Part shown: positions 8,828-15,811 of the stretch, piece by piece
How positions within the stretch are numbered: position 1 is the stretch's first letter
How the letters are laid out: the number at the start of each line of letters is the position of its first letter
NCBI GenBank assembly: GCA_009839325.1
Contig: VXPW01000008.1
Span: 1-34,336 of the forward strand
Direction of reading: 5' to 3'
Length of the DNA: 34,336 bases
Origin: Rhodospirillales bacterium
GTDB lineage: Bacteria > Pseudomonadota > Alphaproteobacteria > TMED109
Translations under genes and position numbers: made by a program
Notes under the pieces: generated by a model
The model's input: only the letters and a program-made list of their open reading frames with translations
Databases searched by the model: none
Told to the model about the DNA's origin: nothing

Positions 8828-11027
8828 GCCGTCCCGGGCGTTCGACCGGCTGGCGGAGCCCGTCCGCCGGTGGATCTGGGACAAGGGTTGGCAGAGCCTG
8901 CGTGACATCCAGGAGCGTGCAATTCCGCTGCTGGTGGACGGCGACGACGACGTGATCATTGCCGCCGCGACTGCTGGCGGAAAGACTGAAGCTGCGTTCC
9001 TCCCGCTCATCTCGCAGGTCTTGGACCAACCGGGGGACGGCGGTTTCGACCTTCTCTACGTGGGACCGCTGCGGGCCCTCATCAATGACCAGTTCGAGCG
9101 GTTGGACGACCTGTGCGAGCGGGCCGAGCTTCCCGTGTTCCCCTGGCACGGCGATATTGCGCAGGGCGTGAAGAGCCGGGCCCGCAAGAACCCGCGCGGC
9201 GTGCTGCTGATCACCCCGGAATCGCTCGAGGCCCTGTTCGTGCTGCGCGGGTTGGAGGTGCCCACGCTGTTTGCCGGCACGCGGGCCGTCGTGGTCGACG
9301 AGTTGCATGCGCTACTCGATACCGAGCGCGGCATCCACATGCGCTCGCTCCTGACCCGGCTCGAGGTGGCGCTCGGGCGCCGGATTCGAAGGGTGGGCCT
9401 GTCCGCGACGCTGGGGGAGATGGAACTTGCCCGCGAATACCTCCGCCCGGAAGCGCCCGGGGACGTGGTGGTGCTGGAGAGCCGGTCGAATTCGCAGGAA
9501 CTCCAGGTGCAGATCCGCGGCTACCTCCGCGAGGGGGACCGCGGAGAGGACGCCGATTCGGAAGCGGAAGCTGCATCGGCGGAGCACGCCGTGGCGAAGC
9601 ACCTGTTCGCCAAGCTCCGCGGGAAGCGAAACCTGATCTTTGCGGGATCACGACGGTCGGTCGAATCGTATGCCGACATGCTCCGCAAGATCTCGGAAGA
9701 CGAGCGCGTGCCGCTGGAATTCTTGCCGCATCACGCCAGCCTCTCGCGGGATCATCGGCTCGATCTCGAACGACGGCTCAAGGAGTATCCGGCGACCACC
9801 GCCGTCTGCACGTCGACACTCGAACTCGGCATCGATATCGGCGATATCGCATGCGTGGCGCAGATTGGCCCGCCGTTCTCCGTGGCGTCGCTGCGCCAGC
9901 GCCTGGGCCGGGCCGGGCGGCGCGCCGACCAGCCGGCCGTGCTCCGCATGTATGCCGTTGAGACGGACCCCGACGCCGAGGCGCACCCGCTGGACCGCCT
10001 GCACCTCGATCTGATCCGCTCGATCGCGATGGTCGAGCTGCTGATTGAGAAATGGTGCGAGCCCCCCACGCGCCAGGCGCTGCACCTCTCCGCGCTCACC
10101 CACCAGGTGCTGTCGGTGATCGCCGAGCACAATGGGGTGAAGGCCGGGCGGCTCTACCGGACCCTCTGCGAGCGGGGACCGTTTCGCCGCGTGACCCGGG
10201 AACTGTTCGCAAGCCTGCTGCGGCAGCTCGGCAGTGCCGACGTCGCACTGATCGAGCAGGATTCCGAGGGCACCCTGCTGCTCGGTCGTCACGGCGAACG
10301 TCTGGTGGAACACTATCGGTTTTATGCGGTGTTCCAGACCCCGGAAGAGTACCGGATCGTCGCCGACCGCAAGCCGCTGGGCACCCTGCCGGTGATCATG
10401 ATCCTGACGGTCGGCATGACCATCATCTTTGCCGGCCGACGCTGGCGCGTCCTCAGCATCCATGAGGAAGAGAAACTGATCGAGGTCACCGCCGACCGCG
10501 TGGGACGGCCGCCGCCGTTCGGTGGCAGCGCCGGGGTCATCCACGATCGGGTGGTGAAACAAATGATGGCGGTGCTGCAGGGAACGGCCGCGCCGGCCTA
10601 TCTGGATGCGACCGCAGTCAGGCTGCTGGCACACGCGCGTCGCGAGTTTCAAAGGTTGGACGTCGGCGGAAAACCTGTCTGCGAGTTGAGTCCGGACAAC
10701 TGGCTCATTGCGACGTTGAGCGGCACCGTCAAGACATCATCGCTCGCGCTGGTGCTGCGGGCGCAGGGGTACCGGGCGGACGTGTACGACGGTTTTCTCG
10801 ATGTAACCCGCGATGGGGATCTGCCTCCGGTGGGGGAGGCGCTCGAAGGAATCGTGTCGTCCGGGCCCGCGGCGCTCAAGGAATCCTTGGCCGGTGGGAA
10901 GAACCTGATGGTCGAGAAATTCCATCCCTACCTGAGCCAGGCACTCCTTGTCGAAGACGCCGTCAGCAGCAGGGTCGACTTTAAGAGCCTGCCGCAGCAT
11001 GCACGGAGACTGCTTGGTGCCGGCTAG
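8799..11027 (+). CDS. sngC: Shango SngC: Lhr-like superfamily 2 helicase
   Basis: This 742-residue DEAD/DEAH-type helicase has all SF2 motifs. Motif I is ATAGGKTEA (57-65), Ia is VGPLRALIND, Ib is ITPESLEAL, II is DELH (167-170), III is SAT (202-204), IV is IFAGSRRSVES (280-290), V is TSTLELGIDIGDI (338-350) and VI is QRLGRAGRR (367-375). The DELH box, the motif V and VI wording and a long C-terminal extension after the RecA lobes resemble Lhr-type DNA helicases and the BrxHI helicase of BREX. Two adjacent ATGs (8799 and 8802) sit inside the end of sngB. I use the first; an upstream in-frame ATG at 8745 would add 18 residues of poor quality inside sngB. This is the presumed DNA-translocating effector of the Shango cassette. 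Confidence 0.9.
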   Translation: MMDSRPSSSEPSRAFDRLAEPVRRWIWDKGWQSLRDIQERAIPLLVDGDDDVIIAAATAGGKTEAAFLPLISQVLDQPGDGGFDLLYVGPLRALINDQFERLDDLCERAELPVFPWHGDIAQGVKSRARKNPRGVLLITPESLEALFVLRGLEVPTLFAGTRAVVVDELHALLDTERGIHMRSLLTRLEVALGRRIRRVGLSATLGEMELAREYLRPEAPGDVVVLESRSNSQELQVQIRGYLREGDRGEDADSEAEAASAEHAVAKHLFAKLRGKRNLIFAGSRRSVESYADMLRKISEDERVPLEFLPHHASLSRDHRLDLERRLKEYPATTAVCTSTLELGIDIGDIACVAQIGPPFSVASLRQRLGRAGRRADQPAVLRMYAVETDPDAEAHPLDRLHLDLIRSIAMVELLIEKWCEPPTRQALHLSALTHQVLSVIAEHNGVKAGRLYRTLCERGPFRRVTRELFASLLRQLGSADVALIEQDSEGTLLLGRHGERLVEHYRFYAVFQTPEEYRIVADRKPLGTLPVIMILTVGMTIIFAGRRWRVLSIHEEEKLIEVTADRVGRPPPFGGSAGVIHDRVVKQMMAVLQGTAAPAYLDATAVRLLAHARREFQRLDVGGKPVCELSPDNWLIATLSGTVKTSSLALVLRAQGYRADVYDGFLDVTRDGDLPPVGEALEGIVSSGPAALKESLAGGKNLMVEKFHPYLSQALLVEDAVSSRVDFKSLPQHARRLLGAG

Positions 11028-11131
11028 GGCGGACGGTGCCGAGTGACCAACCGGACTACGGTGTCGCGATGCGCCCCCCGTGGTGGGATTTCCGTGCCAG
11101 TAGCAGCTCGATTGTCGTGAAGGAGACGCGC

Positions 11132-11752
11132 ATGAAGCACGATGAAACGTGGTGGAGAACCATGAATACGAGGCCGATGGCCGACCGGCAGATCGATCAG
11201 CTCATCGGTCTTGCCCAGGGGATTGTCGCGGACGGAATCGTCAACCAAACCGAGGCTGAAGTGCTCCAGAACTGGCTCCGGGCGAATCGGCGCACCAACA
11301 ACCTTTACGTGAGTCGGCTACTCGACCTCGTGGAGGCAGTGTTGAGGGATGGAGTGCTCGACGATGACGAGAGTCGGGACCTGCACGACGCCCTCATGAG
11401 TTGGACGGGTGGCGGGGAAACAGACCGCGGGGGGCAGACCTCTGCATCCCTGCCGCTCGACCCGATGCCGCGAACCGTGGTCATTCCCGGGAACATCTTC
11501 GTGTTCACAGGTACGGGTGTATTCGGAACCCGGAGGGAGATGCATGAGGCGACAATTGGAGCCGGTGGCACCGTAGACGGCAACGTCACGAAACGAACGA
11601 ATTTCGTCGTGCTGGGAACTTATGTCACGCCGGCGTGGGCACACCAGAGTTTCGGGCGGAAGATTGAGAAGGCTATGGAGTACCGTGACCACCAAGGGAC
11701 TGGTCTTCGAATCGTGCACGAGGAGGACTGGATGGGAGCCTTGGGATCGTAA
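11132..11752 (+). CDS. TerB-like plus BRCT domain protein, possible Shango accessory
   Basis: The protein has 206 residues. The ATG at 11132 has AAGGAG six bases upstream; an open frame reaches back to 11036 but without such a site. The N-terminal ~90 residues are helical with two acidic repeats, GIVADGIVNQTEAE and VLRDGVLDDDESRD, each the kind of DG...E loop seen in TerB/DjlA-like domains and in the neighbouring SngA. After a linker, residues ~115-205 form a BRCT domain: IFVFTGTGVFGTRREMHEAT, then GGTVDGNVTKRTNFVVLG and a C-terminal EEDWMGAL helix, like the BRCT of bacterial DNA ligase. BRCT domains bind DNA ends or phosphopeptides. It starts 104 bp after sngC on the same strand. A role in Shango is an inference from the shared TerB-like fold and proximity. 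Confidence 0.8.
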   Translation: MKHDETWWRTMNTRPMADRQIDQLIGLAQGIVADGIVNQTEAEVLQNWLRANRRTNNLYVSRLLDLVEAVLRDGVLDDDESRDLHDALMSWTGGGETDRGGQTSASLPLDPMPRTVVIPGNIFVFTGTGVFGTRREMHEATIGAGGTVDGNVTKRTNFVVLGTYVTPAWAHQSFGRKIEKAMEYRDHQGTGLRIVHEEDWMGALGS

Positions 11753-12312
11753 AGCCGCACCGGCTCCCACGCCGGATGATCGTGGATGGTGCTGCAGATC
11801 TCCGACCCGTCTCAAGGATCAGCGCCGACAGCCTGCCGGCTGGACAGCGTTCACCGAGCGGAGGGGTAGGCGAACGGTGCTGCTACATCCAGCGCCCGCA
11901 CCGTTCACACTACCCGGACAAGGATGACGGCGTCGTCGGGGAACGCCACCGCCGCCCACACCGGATGATCGCTCACGAGCCGCTACTTCCCGGCCGCGCG
12001 ATTCGCCGCCCGCTTTACCAGCAACCCCGCCGCCGTCCGTAACACGAAGATCTGTCCATCCCGCCGCTGCGCTCCCAGTAATGCCATGGCTTCAGTGCGA
12101 TTGCAGTAGCTTACGCCAGCAGTACCGGGACCGCCGTCGCTGATCTGCTGACGCCTGGAGGGTCAAACGGGGAGCAACAATTCGAGTGACCGGTAGACTC
12201 TGGGCGTTGTCGGAAAACGCATTGGGTAGAGCAGTAGTGTCATCGATATTGCTGAACCATCGATGGACACGCATCGCGTGATTCCTACAGTCTGATCGTT
12301 TGCGGAACCACG
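11753..12312. other. 560-bp tract without a supported gene
   Basis: Only short overlapping frames are present and none is convincing. The sequence ccggatgatcg occurs twice (near 11773 and 11961), flanking a segment of about 190 bp. This is a weak direct repeat that may reflect a small duplication. The tract grows AT-richer toward the next gene, which suggests a junction between DNA of different origin. Confidence 0.35.
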
Positions 12313-12882
12313 GTGACCGTTCAGCACATGATCGAGACATTCCTGGCAGAGTACCCGGCGACAATTTCAGCAGTTTCTGCGATTGCGACGGTGAGTGCCG
12401 TGATTGCCGCACTTTATCTGGCGCGGAAACAATCCCGCCCCAGACTACAGATTTTCGCAGACATCAATGTCTACATATCTTCTGAATCCCAAATTGATTC
12501 TTCGAATTTCGAATTGGGAAATGCCCCCCGTATGATTGGTGTGACGATAAACAATGTTGGGCCGGTAACCGTGTCAATTTCGTATTGGAGTTCCTTCATC
12601 TGGAGTGTTTGGGGGGGCAAGGAACGGGCCATGCTAAATCCTGCTGAGCCGGATTTTCGTAGTGAGCCCATAGTGCTACAACCGGGGAATTCTGCATCAA
12701 TCGTTTTGTCATTTGATTTACCGGCGCAGGCCGAGATGATGAAGAAGCTGGCGGCGAGCTCTCGGTTGGGAGCATGGTCGCTAAGGTTTCCTCGGTTGAC
12801 CCTTCGTACAGAAATAGGTGACTGTTTTCGGGCGAGGCTGGGCAGTTCGCTACGATCCCATTTACAGACTCCCAGCACGTAG
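12313..12882 (+). CDS. Small single-pass membrane protein, unknown
   Basis: This encodes 189 residues from a GTG at 12313; an ATG at 12328 is an equally possible start, since neither has a strong ribosome site. One transmembrane helix at about residues 16-38 (TISAVSAIATVSAVIAALYL) is followed by a basic RKQSRPR stop-transfer segment. The remaining ~145 residues should therefore be cytoplasmic (N-out) and form a beta-rich domain with VTINNVGPVTVSISY and IVLQPGNSASIVLSFDL. That pattern is seen in many uncharacterised membrane-anchored proteins of defence islands. The gene is clearly richer in A and T than its neighbours, which argues for separate acquisition. I do not recognise the family. Confidence 0.65.
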   Translation: MTVQHMIETFLAEYPATISAVSAIATVSAVIAALYLARKQSRPRLQIFADINVYISSESQIDSSNFELGNAPRMIGVTINNVGPVTVSISYWSSFIWSVWGGKERAMLNPAEPDFRSEPIVLQPGNSASIVLSFDLPAQAEMMKKLAASSRLGAWSLRFPRLTLRTEIGDCFRARLGSSLRSHLQTPST

Positions 12883-12906
12883 CATCGTTACTCGTTTTCT
12901 GAGACG

Positions 12907-12920
12907 CCTGCCGCGGCAGG
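12907..12920. repeat. 14-bp perfect palindrome between convergent genes
   Basis: The sequence cctgccgcggcagg is a perfect palindrome located between the stop of the rightward membrane-protein gene (12882) and the stop of the leftward LexA-like gene (12945). It could fold into a short hairpin on either transcript. No T-run follows on either side, so termination is possible but unproven. Confidence 0.5.
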
Positions 12921-12944
12921 GAATGGCGTCCCCAAAGGGGCTTG

Positions 12945-13559
12945 TCAATTCTTCTTGTGGGATCGAACAGATGCGACGACGACGCCCTTGATGTCTGATC
13001 CCTCATCACTCAGCAATGCTGGTGCGCCCTCTATAGATCCCACTGCGAGCATGATGCGACCATTAACGAGGCGTGTCCGCCCGATAGCGACTTTACCGTC
13101 GACACTCGCGACGACCATCTCGCCCCCATGCGCGTCGCGTGCCTCCCGCACCGCGACCAAGTCCCCATCGTGCAGTCCGATACCCGTGGCTATTCCACCC
13201 TGGATTCTGAGGCAGAAATCCGGCCGCGTGCCGAAAATCGCAACAGCCGCTTCAACAGAAATTGTGCGTTCGACATGGTCGCCGGGACGCAGCGACGTAT
13301 CGGGTAGTACACGCCGGACGATGGGCACACCATCGCCCGAGTGCGACGCGTCAACAATCCTGATGCCACGAGACCTGTGCGGCACGACCACAAGGCGCCC
13401 TTTGGCAACCAAGCGCTTCAGGTAGAGCGTGACCGTACTGACCGACTTCCATCCCAGAGCCTGGCGCAGTTCTTCGCGGGTTGGCGCGATCCCATCCGCG
13501 GCGATGTGGTTCTGCACCGCGGACATGAAGTCTGATTCCCGTCGGGTGAGGTCGCCCAT
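12945..13559 (-). CDS. LexA-like repressor lacking protease catalytic residues
   Basis: This encodes 204 residues. The N-terminal ~65 form a LexA winged helix (TRRESDFMSAVQNHIAADG, then PTREELRQALGWKSVSTVTL). The C-terminal part matches the S24 peptidase domain of LexA: FCLRIQGG (115-122), GIGLHDGDLVAV (126-137) and EMVVASVDGKVAIGR (147-161). Aligned with E. coli LexA, the catalytic Ser in GMSM falls on Ile123 (GGIA), and the catalytic Lys in VTVKRL falls on Gly160 (VAIGR). The Ala-Gly self-cleavage site is also absent from the linker. The fold is kept but autocleavage should be impossible, so this is probably a repressor not inactivated by RecA. The start is the ATG complementary to 13557-13559. 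It is divergent from the 13845 gene, and the shared 285-bp region holds candidate operators. Confidence 0.85.
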   Translation of the reverse strand: MGDLTRRESDFMSAVQNHIAADGIAPTREELRQALGWKSVSTVTLYLKRLVAKGRLVVVPHRSRGIRIVDASHSGDGVPIVRRVLPDTSLRPGDHVERTISVEAAVAIFGTRPDFCLRIQGGIATGIGLHDGDLVAVREARDAHGGEMVVASVDGKVAIGRTRLVNGRIMLAVGSIEGAPALLSDEGSDIKGVVVASVRSHKKN

Positions 13560-13647
13560 CGCCTGCCGTTTGTCTCTACCGTATCCACCGACTGTAGACG
13601 TACTGCCGGCACGTTAGGCGACGAATCGACGATCGCAAACAAGGTAC

Positions 13648-13678
13648 TTGACGAGCTGGTACATCATCGGCATATATA
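13648..13678 (+). promoter_or_regulatory. Sigma-70-type promoter for the 13845 gene
   Basis: A near-consensus -35 box TTGACG at 13648-13653 is followed by an AT-rich -10 region within catatatatg. Reading CATATA at 13671 gives a 17-base spacer; TATATA at 13673 gives 19. Transcription would begin at about 13684, just before the first hairpin of the leader. This is pattern recognition only. Confidence 0.55.
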
Positions 13679-13682
13679 TGCC
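13669..13682. promoter_or_regulatory. Perfect 14-bp palindrome over the -10 box, candidate operator
   Basis: The sequence ggcatatatatgcc is a perfect palindrome covering the -10 region of the promoter above. A dimeric repressor bound here would block RNA polymerase. The divergent LexA-like repressor gene, about 110 bp away, is the obvious candidate to bind it. That pairing is inferred from position and from the dimeric DNA-binding fold. It does not match the E. coli (CTGT-N8-ACAG) or usual alphaproteobacterial (GTTC-N7-GTTC) SOS boxes. Confidence 0.55.
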
Positions 13683-13683
13683 A

Positions 13684-13844
13684 ATCCGCCACTGAGATCT
13701 GGCGGAATTCGAGCGGCTCCCGCCAGCGGTGCAACGCCAACGGGAGCCTTTGACGAAGACGCAGAGGGTCTTCGTCACGGGCAGCATAGCGCGGGGCACT
13801 GCGCTTGCTGCCCGTGCGCCCTCTGCATGCAGAGGGAACGTCAC
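13684..13844 (+). promoter_or_regulatory. Structured leader RNA with competing hairpins
   Basis: Five inverted repeats follow one another in the predicted 5' leader. They are ccgcca/tggcgg (13686-13691, 13700-13705), ggctcccg/cgggagcc (13715-13722, 13741-13748), gacgaagac/gtcttcgtc (13752-13760, 13768-13776), acgggcagca/tgctgcccgt (13777-13786, 13806-13815) with an inner agcgc/gcgct, and the palindrome ccctctgcatgcagaggg (13819-13836). The last right arm contains the ribosome site GAGGGA. Two arms have alternative partners. CCCTCTGC (13819-13826) is also complementary to GCAGAGGG at 13761-13768, the loop of the third hairpin. TGGCGG is also complementary to a second CCGCCA at 13720-13725. Exclusive folds that hide or free the ribosome site are the signature of an RNA switch. 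No known riboswitch class is recognised. Confidence 0.55.
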
Positions 13845-14846
13845 ATGCAATCAGCGACCTCGGAAACAGGTTGTGAAAGCCTGCGCGCGGCCTTCGACAC
13901 GATCCGCAAGCGTCCGTGCCGGTTGTGCGGCACCAGCCCGGACGGGGTGTTTGCGCGATGCACGGCCCGATACGGCAAGGTAGGTCCGCTGCTCGTCATC
14001 GCCCGCGGCCCCGGCAATGAGTTGGCCTTGGCGGAGGTGGCGTGGGATGGCGACGGCGAGGTCGGCTGTGTGAACCCAGAGGCGCTGTACTTGGTACGGC
14101 CCCCTGCGTTGTCAGCTGCGGACGCGGCGACGGAAGACGCGGTACGCACCGCGGGCGGGGAACTCCGGATCGCGTCCGGCTTCAACGACCCACAAGTCAA
14201 ACGGACGGTCTGCAGGAGCGCCATGGCGACTACCTGGCAGGTGGCGGGTGTGTACCCCCTGGTCGAGAGCGGCGTGCTCCGGGAGACGCCGCGGCCGCTC
14301 CGCACGTTGGCCCATTCGAATGCACCCGCCTACGGGCGCTGGCCGGCCCCTTGGATGCCCTGGGTGTCAGTGTGCGATGTCGTTCCGTGGACGGAACTTC
14401 CGTTTCGACAGCGGGTCCGGAGGGGCAAGGAGGGCCTCCCCTGCGACGCCTTCGCTGCGGCCGGACTGCCGCCGGTGAGCATCGATGCGCACCCGATCGT
14501 GAAGGCCCTGGTGCTGGCTGCGTTGCTGCGGTGTGTGCCCTGGCAGAGTGACGGGAAATCGCTCGGAGCGCGCCTGTTGCCGCCGCCTCCGGCGGACGTG
14601 GCGATCGTGGGCATTTATCAAGGGCACGTCTATCGGCTCGGTTGCGACGGCCAGTACGAGCGGTTGTTCGCCAACTGTGACGATGCCCGCGCAGTAGGCG
14701 TGCGGGAGATTGAACTCGCGGCAGGGCACATGCGCATCGCTGATCAGTGCAACGGCGTGACCGCCCGCAAGGGAGTCAACGACGATGCACCTGTCAGCGA
14801 CGGGGCGCATGACAATCGGGCAAGCGCGTGCGAGCGCAAGGGGTGA
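13845..14846 (+). CDS. Unrecognised 333-residue protein with Cys-rich N-terminus
   Basis: The ATG at 13845 follows a GAGGGA ribosome site inside a perfect palindrome; an in-frame ATG at 13827 lies within the palindrome itself and has no site of its own. Near the N-terminus the sequence RKRPCRLCGTSPDG...RC has a CxxC and a further Cys, as in a small zinc-binding knuckle. The middle contains GPLLVIARGPGNELALAEVAWDGDG, and the body is soluble with many Trp/Pro-rich turns (GRWPAPWMPWVSV). There is no signal peptide or membrane helix. I do not recognise the family. The gene lies divergent from a LexA-fold repressor and is the last gene of the island before the tRNA, so it may be the regulated product of that unit. 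Confidence 0.7.
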   Translation: MQSATSETGCESLRAAFDTIRKRPCRLCGTSPDGVFARCTARYGKVGPLLVIARGPGNELALAEVAWDGDGEVGCVNPEALYLVRPPALSAADAATEDAVRTAGGELRIASGFNDPQVKRTVCRSAMATTWQVAGVYPLVESGVLRETPRPLRTLAHSNAPAYGRWPAPWMPWVSVCDVVPWTELPFRQRVRRGKEGLPCDAFAAAGLPPVSIDAHPIVKALVLAALLRCVPWQSDGKSLGARLLPPPPADVAIVGIYQGHVYRLGCDGQYERLFANCDDARAVGVREIELAAGHMRIADQCNGVTARKGVNDDAPVSDGAHDNRASACERKG

Positions 14847-15520
14847 TCCGGTGTACGCCTGAACTTGGTAGATGGATGTCACTGCCGCTACGGTTGCGCG
14901 CAAACAGGTTCCGGACACTTGCTCGTCATCCGGACGCAAACGATCGCGTCGCCGTTTGCTCACTGCCGCCTGCGGTCCACTTGCTTCGGGTCCGAAATCG
15001 GAAATGGTGGAAAGGAGGACAGGTGGCTGACCGGTCAACGGAAATCCGACTGTGTTTCGCCCGCCGGTCCTTCACGTAAGGCCTAAGCGTGACTCGGTGT
15101 TCCGTATGAAGGCGAGTGCCAGCTCGGTGGTTTCCGCGTGACGTGATCAAGCACCGGCCATGCGGGGCATTGGGCGATTGCCGACTGGCCGGGAGCAACC
15201 TGCTCGCGGCCCATTCTCGACGGCAGCGCACGCTGACTAAGGGGCCCATCAGTCGATGGGTTTGAATTCGGCGGGTGATGAAGCGTCCGCACGGCCGTTG
15301 AAGGCATTGCTTCCCATCAATTCAGCAGCTTACTGCTTAGGACATCGCAAACTGCAACTTTTCAAAAACCCCTGACAGAAAGCAGGGATTTTTGCAATTC
15401 CGAAATCTAACCTTTTTCGACGAAAATTCTTAACCTGCTGTTTTATAGCCCAAGAAGAGATTCCAGATCCTGAATGGCATGTCGTTGATCACATCAAATA
15501 TGTCCCATTATTCAGAACGG
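14847..15520. other. 674-bp tract between the island's last gene and tRNA-Ser
   Basis: No substantial gene is supported. The only coding hint is an AAAGGAGG at 15011-15018 placed just before a GTG at 15023, opening an 18-codon frame that ends in TAA at 15077-15079. A peptide this short cannot be judged from sequence. From about 15310 the DNA becomes notably AT-rich up to the tRNA 3' end, as is common where an integrated element meets its tRNA target. Confidence 0.4.
15364..15393. terminator. Possible bidirectional intrinsic terminator
   Basis: The sequence aaaaa-cc-cctg, an eight-base loop and cagg-ga-ttttt form a short hairpin flanked by an A-run on the left and a T-run on the right, so it could terminate transcripts from either side. 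The GC stem is only five pairs, so efficiency may be modest. It lies about 130 bp from the 3' end of the leftward tRNA gene. Confidence 0.45.
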
Positions 15521-15523
15521 CTA

Positions 15524-15613
15524 TGGCGGAGGGAGAGGGATTCGAACCCTCGATACGGTTTCCCGCATACACGCACTCCAAGCGTGCGCCTTCGACCACT
15601 CGGCCACCCCTCC
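15524..15613 (-). tRNA. tRNA-Ser (anticodon GGA)
   Basis: The complement reads as a complete 90-nt class II tRNA including an encoded CCA. The acceptor stem is GGAGGGG with TCCCTCC and discriminator G. The anticodon stem CACGC/GCGTG encloses the loop TTGGAGT, giving anticodon GGA (reads UCC and UCU). A long variable arm (ATGCGGGAAACCGTAT) is diagnostic of tRNA-Ser, and the T arm is GAGGG-TTCGAAT-CCCTC. Its 3' end points left, toward the accessory island, which is the usual orientation when an element has integrated into a tRNA 3' end. Confidence 0.97.
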
Positions 15614-15811
15614 GGAACTGTCCAGCGTAGCGATTCCCGCAAACCGCTCAACCGGCAGTCAGTTCGTTCTCGTGCGTGTCCGTATCCCTTCGACTACTGA
15701 CGTCCGGGCTGAGTTCGGAGCAGCCCTGGCTGGTACCCGTTGGTGGGTTTCCGCGGTTTCGTGCCCGTGTCCGCGACCGAGCGATCGGCGAAGCCCCTGC
15801 GAACAGCCCGG

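Noticed and set aside
7529-11027. BREX type 2-like gene pair (BrxD-like ATPase and BrxHI-like helicase)
   Set aside because: The ATPase and helicase resemble those families, but no BrxC/PglY, PglX, PglZ or BrxA/B gene is present, and the TerB-domain gene fused to the front fits Shango better.
13560-13660. Canonical SOS box for the LexA-like gene
   Set aside because: Neither CTGT-N8-ACAG nor GTTC-N7-GTTC is found in the divergent region.
13669-13844. Retron-type non-coding RNA or CRISPR-like repeats
   Set aside because: The inverted repeats differ from one another, there are no regularly spaced direct repeats, and no reverse transcriptase or Cas gene is adjacent.
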